A stretch of DNA of 64,000 nt from Agapetus fuscipes. Taxonomy: Eukaryota > Arthropoda > Insecta > Trichoptera > Glossosomatidae. The notes below the pieces were generated by a model that made no database searches, was not told the origin of the DNA, and saw nothing but the letters and a program-made list of their open reading frames with translations. Below are positions 41,980 to 52,986 of this stretch, one piece after another. The position numbers and the translations under genes were made by a program. Positions within the stretch are counted from its first letter, which is position 1. Each line of letters opens with the position of its first letter. The DNA lies in the NCBI GenBank assembly GCA_951799405.1, contig OX637333.1, positions 15,499,960 through 15,563,959 of the forward strand, written 5' to 3'.

Positions 41980-43042
41980 AACGGTGTTATTCTTAGACAT
42001 TTTCGTCGCCCGTTGAACCCACGTTTTGCTTAATTTTGATTCTTGAACCTTTCTAAAGGAGTTACGCTCGTGTACCGAGCTCAACGCCCGCCCAATTCTA
42101 ACCTTCAAATGTATGCGAAGTTAGGCCGAGACAAAACCGGCTCGGAGACGGTTTTGTGGTACAGTCGATTTTGACAACTGCCGTATTTAATATTAAATTG
42201 TAAATATTTGCTTTATTACTGTTTTGTTTTGCGATTTGGTTTTGTCATATTGGTCAAATTGACAGAATTCAGCACTTTTTTGCTAATCAATCGCTTTTTG
42301 AGGCACAAAACACACAAAATTAAAAAGCAAAAGAAATCATTTGACAGATTGCATCACGGCTTACGGCAAATTTCTCAATATGATACATTTAAAAAAACTG
42401 AAGTTATGTATATAGTTTCAAATAAGTGAAGAGGATATTTAACACTCTACGAACACATATGAGACACTTTTTCCATCTGAAATAAAATATTTACTTGCAT
42501 TTCGGCCGACATCTGATTTGTTTACAAACAAAACAGTCAGCCGTCCGCCATTGTGACGTCAGCGATGAGACTTGCCGCGGCCATATTTGTGTGGTCGTCC
42601 CTAACGCATATTCCCTACATTTGGTTTATTTTTCCCGATCCACAAAAAAATATACGGATTCATTTGGCTAATCAATTGTTTTCAAAGTTGTTTTAATTAT
42701 AAATTGCACAACAAATTTATAAACTGATTTGCTTTTATTTTTCCTCTTTTATTTCATTATTGTCAATGGTTATAGTTTTAATAATTAAAAACGACTGAAA
42801 ATTCCCTATTCTTTAAATAATATTTATAAAGTGACATCTCTAGAATAGATTTTTTTTTTAAATACGACATTGAACGGACGTAATTTCAGCCGTCCAAAAT
42901 TGGTCGCAGGCTCAACTGTTCCTTCGTTACACTATGAACGGGAATCAATATTTCAAATTTGGTCTAGTCCGGCGTTGTACCCAAACTAAGTAGTCGCCAG
43001 TTAGGCCGACGGCGAAATATGACAAGTAAGAATAACACCGTA
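41980..43042. mobile_element. DNA element Y, long copy, nested in the LINE ORF
   Basis: Ends 'taacggtgttattcttagac' and the complement of 'aagaataacaccgtaag'. ACT is found on both sides. Compared with 14086-14796 it holds an extra 620 bases (about 42270-42890). No transposase was recognised. The LINE ORF resumes on the far side ('VQMSGHNI'), which fixes the insertion point within codons. Confidence 0.75.
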
Positions 43043-43980
43043 AGACTCCTATTTGCTTCTCGGTTACTTAGGTGGAACACAATGGACGCTGATTTTGTAG
43101 GATTTGGAGATAGGTGCCATGTTCTAAAGTATTTACACAGAATCTCTAGATCTCCATTTAGTGCCTCTTCTATTTTATTGAAGCAATCATGTTGGGTCAC
43201 TAACGCTATATCATCTGCATATGTGAATTTTCGGGAGGAAGTTTCAGGGATGTCTGCAGTGTATAAGTTGAAGAGTGCGGGGGACAGCACCGATCCCTGT
43301 GGCAGCCCGTTCTGCAGGATACGGTGTCTGCTGGCTTTGTCATTCAGGTAAACTTTTATTTTCCTATTAGAAAGCATTTGTTCCATGAGTCTAATTGTTG
43401 CCCTGCACTGAAACACTTTGGCAAACTTCAGGAGCAGTCCCTGTTTCCATACAGTGTCATAGGCAGCTGAAAGGTCAAGGAGCACAACTCCACTCTTTTG
43501 TTTGGTCTGGAAGCCATTTTCGATGTGGGTTGTGAGTGACAGCACCTGCTCTCCTGTGCTTCTGCCTTCCCTAAATCCGGCCTGTTTAACGGGTAGAGCC
43601 TTGTCAATTATACAACATATTCTTAAGGCTATTATTTTTAAAAATAATTTATAGGTTACAGAATGTAGAGATACTGGGCGATAGCTTTTAGGATCACTTG
43701 ATGTTTTTCCAGGTTTCAGGATTGCTATAACTCTGGCTTCTAGCCAAGCTTTTGGAAGTTTACTGCTGTGTATTATGGTGGTGAAAAATTTACCAATCCA
43801 ATCTTGCGCTTTCTTGCCGAGATGATTCAGGAACTCAGGCATAACTCCATCAGAACCAGCAGCTTTTCCAGTTTTTAGGGACTTTATGGCTGCGCCCAAC
43901 TCATTAACTGATATTCTATCACAGATTGCTGACTTTTCAATGCAGGTATTTAGTGCCTCTTTCATTTGCTGTTTTACCAT
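43043..43980 (-). pseudogene. LINE reverse transcriptase domain
   Basis: An open frame of about 310 codons with the motifs in order: 'LKTGKAAGSDGVMPEFL', 'SYRPVSLHSVTYKLFLKII', 'QAGFREGRSTGEQVL', 'VVLLDLSAAYDTVWKQGLL', 'NGLPQGSVLSPALFNLYT' and 'FTYADDIALV'. The catalytic Asp of box A and both Asp of YADD are present. The ORF is cut by element Y after the thumb start, so the enzyme is not intact. Confidence 0.85.
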
Positions 43981-44001
43981 AAATTTTTGTTCTTTTGGTG
44001 G

Positions 44002-45130
44002 CTATATATTAGAGGTATCAAATATCTGTGATGCTATTTGGTTGACTGATATATCTGAACATTTTTTGGAGGGTTGTACAGCTCCCAGTTTTCGAAGTAG
44101 GGACCAGCTTTTTCTGCTGGAGTGGGTGAAGTCCATCTGCTCTACCGACTGTATCCATCTTGTCTTCCTTTCGTCGTCGAGGGATTTTATCAGCAGGGCT
44201 GCGATATTTTCATCCCCAGTTTGCTGGTACTGATGTAACAGGCCTTCGCACTCTGAAGACCATCCGGGTATGTAGTTATTAGTGTGGCCTCGGGGAATTG
44301 CCTTTCTTCCTGCTGATTTAAGTAGTTTAACAAATCTCATGTAATTACTCTCGGTTGGCTGTATCCGGGAAATATTTTCAATGTGTTCCTCGAATGCGCT
44401 CCAGTTTGCTTTCTTCATGTTCCATCTTGGCAAACGTGGCTGTATAATATTCGGTAAGCTAATACCAATGCTCACAATGATAAGTGCATGTTGGCTTTTC
44501 GGGAATTTGCATAAGATCTCTCGCCTTGCCGTCAGAGGGACTCCTCCGTCACTTGTGCTTACAAAGCATAAATCTGGCGATGTGTTGCTTCCCCATCTAC
44601 CCGAGAAGAAAGTGCCACCCTGTTTTGCATCGTATAGAAGATGCATACTGTGGATCGCTGCCCAGTCGGATAATGCAGATCCATTGTGATCATCTTTATT
44701 GTAGCCCCATTATGTGCTGCTTAAGTTAATATCACCAATGAAGATGGCTGGGTGATTGGCCTTTGGTAGCACATTTGTGGGCCGATTTCGTGAAGGTGGT
44801 TTGTATATATTGAATATAGTATATTCTCCGACCCGTACACCACATGAGTTAGCATCACTTTCAACCGCCTCTACTTGATCTAGGAGATGGTTCTTTACGT
44901 AGGTTGCCACACCGTGTTTAGGGTGTCCAATTTCAGTTGGAAGCCGGGAATAATAAGTCGTCTAGTTTCTTCATCTGGCACATGTGTTTCTTGAAGGGCC
45001 AATATATCCACTTCACTGGCTAGTTTACTCAGGATCTCTGCTTTAGCCCTTGTTAATCCTTCTACATTTAATTGTGCTATTTTTAGTGTCTTAAAAATAG
45101 GAGTATCCTTTTTTGGCTTGTCGCCAATCG
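44002..45130 (-). pseudogene. LINE apurinic endonuclease and linker
   Basis: Pieces in several frames: 'LASEVDILALQETHVPDEET' near 45020, 'VGEYTIFNIYKPPSRNRP' with 'AIFIGDINLSST' at 44910-44710, and 'LCFVSTSDGG' with 'RLPRWNMKKANWSAF' at 44646-44002. The order matches LINE endonucleases (QET, then GD.N, then S.SDH-like). At least two frame breaks. Confidence 0.75.
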
Positions 45131-45639
45131 TCTTATGGTAAAATTTTGTATTTTACTGGCGTTTTCTGCCATCGTTCAGGCTCTGAAAAGAGCCATTCTT
45201 GCCGAGGCCAAGAGGTCCAAGGACGTTTGGCCGCCGCTTTTGTGCTGATTAGTTTCGTGCATTGTGCGTTGTTGTTGAAAAGCTTTGTATTATTTTCTTT
45301 TTTTCAGAGTTCTCGGTGTTTTTTGTATCATTTTGATTCTTTCCATGGCACTACTCACAGGGGGACCACAGGAAGGTTCAGCACATTCCCCCCCTAGTAG
45401 TCAACAATAATTATTGAAAATAACTTTTATGGTTTTATTTTCACATTTTTTGAGTTAAATTGCCTAAGTGCTGTTTGTGCTTTATCCGTTCATTATCAGA
45501 GACTAACTTTCAAGTAAAAAAAAACAAAACCAAATTTTTTTAGGCAGTAAAAAGCGGGTGAGTTTTTTCAGGCAGGCACTGTAAAAAACCCACCCACTTT
45601 TTCTTTCTTGCCTTAAAATTCTTGATTTTTTTTACTTTA

Positions 45640-47480
45640 TAGCAGTCCGAAGGACTGTTATAAAGCATTGTATTCGTCCGAAAAAAAAAAATGAGGTTTC
45701 AACGGAAATGAGTTGTCCTGCACCAGGACATGCAAAAAAACCTAATTTGTCGAACCTGTCCGTCCGTCCGTCCGTCCGTCCGTATGAGTGTATGTCCCAG
45801 CCGAAACTACTGATCACAGAGACACCAATTTTAGGATTTAGAGAATTGATAACCACAGATTTTGATGAGCCGACCGGCATGGCGCCACCCTGAAAATTCA
45901 AGATGGCTGCCATACAAAAAAAACATAAAATTGCACTTTTCTCAAAAACGGCTCTAACGATTTTCTTTAAAATTTCAGTGTGGTCGTTGCTTAAGTTTTT
46001 TTTAAGAAAATTAGGTATGGCAACACTCTTGCCAACCTGCATCTATGAGTTGCCATATGAAAGAAAAAAACGATTGTAATTATCTCGGAAATGGCTGGGT
46101 TGACAAAAAAAAAATGTTCTACAATATTACGCGTAACATTAATTTCTACAAAAATTTAAAGAATACTTTAAATTTTTTTTTACTTAAAGTACCGTTTACA
46201 CGATCTCAAAATTTTCATCGAAAATATTAAAAAGACCCATAAAAACGCAATTTTGTAAAACTTTTTTTAGGTTCATAAGAAAGAAAAATTTATAGACTTT
46301 TTTGCACTATAATTTGTTTTTCACTACTTTGAGAATTCAAGATGGCTTCCAAAGAGGAGAAAACTTCAAATGCGATTTTCTCAAAAATGGCTCTAACGAT
46401 TTTTTTTAAATTTTCAGTAAAGTAGTTGCTTGATACATTCTTACTAAATTTAGTTATGGCAACATTTTTGCTAATCTGCGTCTATGAGTTGCCATATGAA
46501 AAAAATAAACAATTGTGATTTTCTCAGAAGTGAAAGCGTTGACAAAAAAGATATGTTCTACAATATTATACGTAACATCACATTCTATATAAAAATGAAA
46601 TAAAAATTTGGAAAATAAAAACGTAAAGTGCCGTTTACATGATATCAAAAATTGAAATTAAAAGGCTACAAAAACCCATCAGAACGCATAAAACTTTTAT
46701 GTTTCTTAACTTTATCAGAAAAAACTTGTTTATCACTATAATTCATAGTGAAACATTTTTCAAATTTTAGAAAATTCAAGATGGCTTCCAAACAGCTGAA
46801 AGTTTCAAATGAGATTTTCTCAAAAACGGCTCCTACGATTTTCTTTATTTTTTCTGCCTTATCGTCATTATAATACTGCTATGTAACAACAATAACCATT
46901 GCCTCATAATTTTCTTTGTTTTGGGGGTTGCCATACAAGAGAAAAAAAAAATTTTAAATTTCTCGGCAGAGAAAGGGTTAACTAAAAAATAATGTTCTAC
47001 AATTGCAAAGCTTTTATATATACCTATATAAATGAATCATTACTTTTTTAAAAAAAATACTATTAAGTATAGCCACCATACAAAGTGATAAATTTTCATA
47101 CAAAAAATTATTGTAATATTTTTGGTAGCAAAACGTCTAATACCCATAAATAAAACTACATAACAATTCGCTCAATCAATTGCTATAAAACAACAATAAG
47201 CATTGCCTCTTAAAACTCTTTGTTTTTGGGGTTGCCATACAAGATAAACCAATATTGTACATTTTCCCGGCAGAGAACGGGTTAACTAAAAAATAATGTT
47301 TAACAATTTAAAAGCTCTTATATATACCTACATACATTAATCATTACTTTTTTCAAATAAATATTATAAGGTGTAGCCACCATACAAAGTGACAAATTTA
47401 ATACAAAAATAATTGTAATATTCTTGGTACTAAAACGCCTAATATAAAATACTAGGCAACGAGTCTTAAAATCTAGTAAG
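45640..47480 (+). repeat. Repeat family Z, long plus copy with internal tandem units
   Basis: It opens with the hairpin 'tttatagcagtccgaaggac' then 'tgttataaa', then 'gtcctgcaccaggac' and a (GTCC)n run at 45762-45781. A segment with 'caagatggct', then 'tttctcaaaaacggctc', recurs at about 45898, 46331 and 46777 (spacing about 435-445). A second unit ('ttgccatacaaga', 'cggcagagaa.gggttaac') recurs at about 46870 and 47175. Not coding. Confidence 0.65.
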
Positions 47481-47924
47481 TTGTGCCCATATAATTATCA
47501 ATCATAACTTTCCAAAATATCAATGAAAAGTATAGGTACCCACCAAACAAAGTGTTAGTTTTGATACAAACGGTAATATAATCAATGATAATACTGCAAA
47601 AAGACGATTGCTTAAAAACTTACTTACACACAACAAAATGTTTTTTTATGAAAATTGGCTATGACCTAAACATGACCGTATTTTGTGCTATAAAGTCCTG
47701 TGCAGTCCACTGTACAATTTATTACCTTTGTTAGCCTCTGAAGATGGGCGGATTGAGCACTTAGGCAATCTAAATTGGCTCAAGCTGCTCAATTTAAGAC
47801 CTAGCTTTTGATGGTGTGATTTGAGATTTAAAATAATGAAACTAAGCTGCACCTGTAGTGTTATTTCTTACCACATTGCCCTCGCAGGGGTTGCATGTCT
47901 ATAATAATATAATATATAATAATC

Positions 47925-48325
47925 TATAATCTAAGTTGCAAGGATATATTCATTTACAGCTCTCAGATGTAAGCCCACAAACCAACAAGTGTAGTTCGCG
48001 CTTACAAATGCTGAATGTGTACTTACAAATAAAATCCAAACCTCAAATGAACATAAGCCCCACAACTTTTGCCGACCTTCCCTGAAACAGGGGTAACATT
48101 GGCAAAGTGAACCATTTTTTACAGTATGGGTGGTCAGCCTCATACCAACCTATAAGTCAAGGAATATGAATAAAAAATTACATTTAAATATATAAAAGAA
48201 CAAAACCTTACAAAGAAATCTATACAAAAAAAGTCAGAAATTTCCTATGCAAAAAATGTAGCAAATTAATACACCAACATTAGAAATCACCATTGCAGAT
48301 TAGCCGCCACTTCTTCCTGTCTATA
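47925..48325 (-). mobile_element. RTE-like LINE end: tail family plus last ORF codons, minus
   Basis: Tail family at 47925-48165, preceded on the minus strand by the LINE 3' region and the last codons (about 48290-48323). Confidence 0.75.
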
Positions 48326-48329
48326 TGAT

Positions 48330-48770
48330 AAAAAATAAATAAAGTTATGCCATTTTTCTGCAATCTCGAACTTTAAACTGCTCCCCTTGACAATTTAGTT
48401 TCTTTCGCTTATGTCCTGTTACCTTTTAACCGTCGATATTATATCTGGGAAAAAAATACTTTAAAGATTACTAAAAACATGATAAAAAAAAATACTTTTC
48501 AAGACCATTTTTTGAACAAACCTCGTACTCTCTCATAAGATTTTTCACAAATTTAAAAATAGTTTATTTTCTTCGCCCACAAACGTCACACTCCTATGCT
48601 AGACTAGCGTCCTTAGCAACCAATAATGAAATATTTGTTCGCCCTTTCCCTAGCAGCACAGTTGGGTGACATCACAATTTTGCTGTCTGTGAAATTCGTG
48701 CCGGATCCATTAAGATTTTAACAATGCATGTGGTGTGTGGAATCTATTTATTTTCAGAAGTAACAGTGCT
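48330..48770. other. Non-coding stretch, nothing identified
   Basis: AT-rich DNA between two repeats, with no supported ORF or repeat match. Confidence 0.5.
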
Positions 48771-48774
48771 GGCT

Positions 48775-49010
48775 TTACAACAAAAACTTCACTTAAAGTG
48801 GGGGTTTTCCAGCTCCCAGGGCACTGGTTTTCATTTCCTGTGAAGGCTAAGTAAGCCTTGCCGGTATTTTGATTTTGAGCTTGAAATAAACATCAAACCA
48901 GTAATAATTTTTGACACCCTAGGTGGAGATCAAACCCTGGCACTCTAGCATGAAATGCAAGCATTTTACTTACTGACCTATCAACAGGACACCAACTGAA
49001 CTATCCACTG
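48775..49010 (-). repeat. SINE family 2, minus copy
   Basis: It contains 'cacttaaagtgggggttttc', 'gtgaaggctaagtaagcctt', 'gccggtattttga' and the inverted tRNA-like head ending in 'agatcaaaccctggca'. Confidence 0.65.
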
Positions 49011-49050
49011 GATAAATGGTTACCTGAATCCTTGAGATTTTTGAGCTCAA

Positions 49051-49794
49051 TCAGGAACTTTGATCAGGTACCTCTCAGTAGATCAGTAAAGCAAGGTAGT
49101 TATGTTCTCCAGGGTGCCTAGCATGATGACTAGCAGCACACAATCAGTAACTTTGATCAGGTACCTCTCAGTAGATCAGTAAAGAAAGGTAGTTATGTTC
49201 TCCAGGGTGCCTAGCATGATGACTAGCAGCACACAATCAGTAACTTTGATCAGGTACCTCTCAGTAGATCAGTAAAGAAAGGTAGTTATGTTCTCCAGGG
49301 TGCCTAGCATGATGACTAGCAGCACACAATCAGTAACTTTGATCAGGTACCTCTCAGTAGATCAGTAAAGAAAGGTAGTTATGTTCTCCAGGGTGCCTAG
49401 CATGATGACTAGCAGCACACAATCAGGAACTTTGATCAGGTACCTCTCAGTAGATCAGTAAAGCAAGGTAGTTATGTTCTCCAGGGTGCCTAGCATGATG
49501 ACTAGCAGCACACAATCAGTAACTTTGATCAGGTACCTCTCAGTAGATCAGTAAAGCAAGGTAGTTATGTTCTCCAGGGTGCCTAGCATGATGACTAGCA
49601 GCACACAATCAGTAACTTTGATCAGGTACCTCTCAGTAGATCAGTAAAGCAAGGTAGTTATGTTCTCCAGGGTGCCTAGCATGATGACTAGCAGCACACA
49701 ATCAGTAACTTTGATCAGGTACCTCTCAGTAGATCAGTAAAGAAAGGTAGTTATGTTCTCCAGGGTGCCTAGCATGATGACTAGCAGCACACAA
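49051..49794. repeat. Minisatellite: eight head-to-tail units of exactly 93 bp
   Basis: Units start at 49051, 49144, 49237, 49330, 49423, 49516, 49609 and 49702 with 'tcagtaactttgatcaggta' (or 'tcaggaac'). They differ at only a couple of sites: GGAAC in units 1 and 5, GTAAC elsewhere; AAGC in units 1, 5, 6 and 7, AAGA in 2, 3, 4 and 8. The array ends 55 bases from the donor of SWIM exon 4, inside the intron. Confidence 0.95.
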
Positions 49795-49849
49795 TATGGA
49801 ACTTTTCAATAAATATAAAATGTAGCACAAGCAGTGATCTGCGCCCAAC

Positions 49850-50074
49850 CTGTAATCTGCTGAGAGCATAGGTCTGCCTGCCGTTCTCCACATCATGCAC
49901 CACACCGAAGAAGAAAGCCACAAACTCCTCGGGCTGCAGGCCGGCGGAGGAGCTGAGCTGGGAGAAGCGCATCACCACCTTCTCCAGCCCCTTGTGCAGC
50001 GCGTTGGTGAAGTTGTCTCCCTCCAGAAGGCGCGGCAGGCGGGACAGGGCACTACCCACACCTAGGCGACGCAG
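49850..50074 (-). CDS. SWIM-gene exon 4
   Basis: Acceptor TTGTTGTTTAG, donor TTACAG|GTTGGG; 225 bases, 75 codons, phase 0 at both ends. The peptide has 'LRRLGVGSALSRLPRLLEGD', 'LEKVVMRFSQLSSSAGLQPE' and 'EFVAFFFGVVHDVENGRQTY'. It is predicted mostly helical and corresponds to the helical region after the RNase H-like domain in ZSWIM1/3 proteins. No break or stop. The exon is strongly GC-rich. The donor is close to the 93-bp minisatellite. Confidence 0.8.
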
Positions 50075-50402
50075 CTAAACAACAAACCATGAAATTATCA
50101 CGTCATGTTTATGGAAGTTTTTGGAAAGCCTGTTTGGCAGGTGGATGGGTTCGGGTTTGGCGTCAACCGCAGGTGATTTCCCTAACCATTGTGACAATAA
50201 AATACTCCAATAACGCTCTGCCTCAGAGGTGGGTTACCTCCTGTCTTGAGGTATTTGATATGACCAGGATTGAGAAGCTTCCAAGAGTAATAATGAAGTC
50301 GCCCAACAAGCAGTGTGATCTTGACTCAGTATTAACGTGGGTCCTGAAAGAATGCATCTCATAGTTGGCCCCAGGTATTGTAAAGGTTATTAACTGTTAT
50401 AG

Positions 50403-50658
50403 GTTCCTTGACTTATAGGTTGGTATGCGGCTGACCACCCATCTGTAACAAATAGTTCACTTTGCCAATGTAACCCCTGTTTCAAAGAAGGACGACAAGA
50501 GTTGCAGGGTATATGTGCATTTGAGATTTGGGTTTTATGTTGTAGGTTCACATGCGGCATGCGCAAGCTCGCACTTTAACGTGTCTGCTTGTGAGAATGC
50601 ATATAATGTGAATCCCCCAATGTAACATATCTTTGCAACTTAGATTAGAGATTAGATT
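50403..50658 (+). repeat. RTE tail family, plus copy
   Basis: Full-length, from ttccttgacttataggttgg to 'gcaacttagattagagatta'. It lies in the short intron between SWIM exons 3 and 4, so it makes up over a third of that intron. Confidence 0.8.
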
Positions 50659-50764
50659 AGTCTCATACTCTTCAAGAGCCTTTCATTCCCCGCAATCCTC
50701 CCAAGTATTCCAATCACTTAGCGAACTCAAATCTTTATCTTCAGATCAAAATGTGATAGTGTAC

Positions 50765-51036
50765 CTTGGATGCGTCGGCCTTCTGTCCTGCGCGCAGCAT
50801 CTCAATGTGCGCCTTGATGGGTGCCAGCGAAGCAGGTGGTGTGGCGTGGCGGGCGGCCCAGCGCGCGGCCTGGTACACGTTGCAGCACACGTGCGCACTG
50901 GGGAAGCACCAGCGCAGCGTGCTCTCCGCCTGCTGCCCGGGGTCCGCCACCACGCAGCGCACCTGCCGCCACGCCGGGTTACACGACTTAAACGTCTCCA
51001 GCAGCCATCGCACATTGTCGCCCAGGGTTGATATGC
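50765..51036 (-). CDS. SWIM-gene exon 3: second half of the RNase H-like (MULE-derived) domain
   Basis: Acceptor TGTTTCTCAG, donor TCCAAG|GTACAC; 272 bases, taking two bases to complete Gly and leaving in phase 0. The peptide reads 'ISTLGDNVRWLLETFKSCNP', 'AWRQVRCVVADPGQQAESTL' and 'CFPSAHVCCNVYQAARW'. This matches the ZSWIM1/3 pattern (FK..NPAW..VR.VM.DKD..E...L...FP.A....C.FH..R). The Asp in 'VADPG' corresponds to the second metal-binding Asp of MULE transposases. The His of the following C.xH segment is replaced by Val-Tyr. Confidence 0.85.
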
Positions 51037-51269
51037 CTGAGAAACATTTGAAGATAATCTACAATGCTTGATTTTGTGGTTCCAGGTTTTGACCGTTTTC
51101 CATAGTTTTTGCTTCTTTTTTCTTGATACTTCTTGAAGACTTTCAGCTGACGTTTCGCCTCCTCTGTGGGTGACTTCTTTGGAGATCTGCTCACTTCTGA
51201 GGTCTGAACGAAAGGCGGCGTCTTTTTATTTGTAAATTCTAAAGGGGGGGGGGGGGTGTGGTGTAATTG

Positions 51270-51508
51270 TTAGGTAAAACCACCTATGCTGTAAAAAATG
51301 GTTTACTTTGCCGATGTCACCCCTGTTTCAGGAAAGGAGGGCAAGAGTTGCAAGGTGCATGCCCATTTGAGATTTGGGTTTTTATGTTGTAGGTCTACAG
51401 CGGCATGTTGAAGCGCGAACATATACGTGTCTGCTTGTGAAAATGCATATAATGTGAATCCTTAATGTTACATATCTTTGCAACTTAGATTAGATTAGAT
51501 TAGTACTT
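51270..51508 (+). repeat. RTE tail family, plus copy preceded by a G12 run
   Basis: Starts near 'cacctatgctgtaaaaaatg' and ends 'gcaacttagattagattaga'. A run of G (51244-51256) lies just before it. Confidence 0.75.
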
Positions 51509-51509
51509 C

Positions 51510-51893
51510 CAGTGAGAACCTCAGCCCTGAACATACTACTGGCCCATCTTAGGACATGCAGGTAAGTAGGTACCCACTGCAAGTACCTTTGCCGCAATGT
51601 CAGCAGCTGTCACTATTTGTATTCGGATTATGGAATTGATTGACAATCATAATATAATCAATGGTAAGCATAAGCGCATAATATATTGTCACTAGCACAA
51701 CTGACGGGTTCCTTTTATTTATTTATTTAGAACAGAAACACTGTTATAATTAGTCTTTTTCATTAGATTTCATCATTTTGTAGGCCCTAAAGTCAAAACA
51801 CTCTGTCAGCAGCTGTCATCTACGCTTAGTTTAACCTCTAAGGTAGTGAGTTTTGGTATGATGTAAATACCTATACGGAGTAAGTTATTATAT
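51510..51893. other. Non-coding stretch up to LTR element 3
   Basis: No ORF or recognisable repeat. It ends in ATAT, the left target duplication of element 3. Confidence 0.5.
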
Positions 51894-52321
51894 TGTTATG
51901 TAAATATAAATATTGAAATAAGTATGGGTAGTTATAGTGTTATGTAAATATAAATATTGAAATAAGTATGGATAGTTATAGTTATAGGAATACTGTATTG
52001 CATTGGTAGGTAGGATTTTGGTTGTGTCTAGGTAGTACGTGAAACATCGAGAAGTAATAATTACTCTGGAACCGTCTGGCGACTTTAGTTCTGGATCATA
52101 CTGCTCTGAAGAGTATAAAGGTGCGAATGGCCTGCAGAGCGGGGCAGTATCATAGCGACTAACAAACACATCGAAGCCATCTGATCAGTGAACCGAAACC
52201 AATGGAATAATCGAGAAAGTAGTGTGAAAATAAATTTTGTAACTGTGTAAAATAAATAACTATTGAAGAAGACCTGTGTATTTTTAATTTGGAAAGACAA
52301 TTGAACCCTAATTTCGTAACA
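51894..52321 (+). repeat. 5' LTR of element 3
   Basis: It begins with a 44-bp tandem duplication (TGTTATGTAAATATAAATAT.. twice, 51894 and 51938) that is also in the 3' LTR but not in the LTR of element 1. 'gagtataaagg' may be the TATA region. Confidence 0.9.
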
Positions 52322-52974
52322 ATTGGCGTCAGGTGCGGAATTGTCAAGAAAAATTAAGATCTTCTGTCTAAAAATAAATAAAATAAATTAAATAGTGTTA
52401 AAATGAACTTTATTCAAATTGAACTTTGTGTGAACTGACTTTTGTGAAAACAAGTGTTTAAATAAATTTTTGTTAAAAGAAAAGACGCAAAAGCAAGTTG
52501 CTTATAAATTCTGGAACATCATATGGAACATAATTCTGGACATAACATAATGACTATTTTACCGCATTGAGAAAGTCATCAAATTGGACCATAGTTTTTT
52601 ATTATTGTGTGTGATTAAAAAAAAAAAAAAAAAAAAAAATCTTGAAAAATATTACAAAAGAACGTTCCAGATTCATCGAGAAAAAGTTTTTGAATAACTA
52701 TCCTTTGTTTACAAGTGTGTGAATGTACATTAAGTACCTACCTGTGTGTTTGAAAGACTTGAGACGAAATAAATAATTATGTACTATCAGACATTATTAT
52801 GTTAAAAATATTGGTGAATTAAAAATAAATATTAAAAGACAGTACCTACCTACCAATCAGTGTAATCAGACAAATTATTATTTTTGCTAAAGTACGTATT
52901 CAAAACAGCTATATATATAAAACTCAAAACTTGTATTAAATAAATTTGAAAATATTTTTGTTTTGACGTAAATT
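52322..52974 (+). other. Untranslated leader of element 3
   Basis: 650 bases without an ORF between the primer-binding site and Gag. It contains a poly(A) run of about 23 (52617-52640). It presumably carries packaging signals. Confidence 0.5.
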
Positions 52975-52986
52975 TTGAAAAAAAAA

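Larger units (their letters stand above)
41100..45400 (-). mobile_element. Near full-length LINE (Jockey/LOA-like) with endonuclease and reverse transcriptase, interrupted by DNA element Y
   Basis: On the minus strand the order is a short 5' region (45400-45130), endonuclease (about 45130-44700), linker (44646-44002), reverse transcriptase (43980-43042), element Y (41980-43042), the ORF remainder (41978-41144), and a 3' end at about 41100. Several frame breaks split the ORF. The orientation matches the host gene. The clade is uncertain. Confidence 0.85.

Noticed and set aside
45632..46042. 136-codon minus frame in repeat family Z
   Set aside because: Lies across hairpins and a (GTCC)n run, with no conservation of frame in the other Z copy.
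49051..49794. CRISPR-like array
   Set aside because: Units are directly contiguous 93-bp copies without unique spacers, in a eukaryotic intron.
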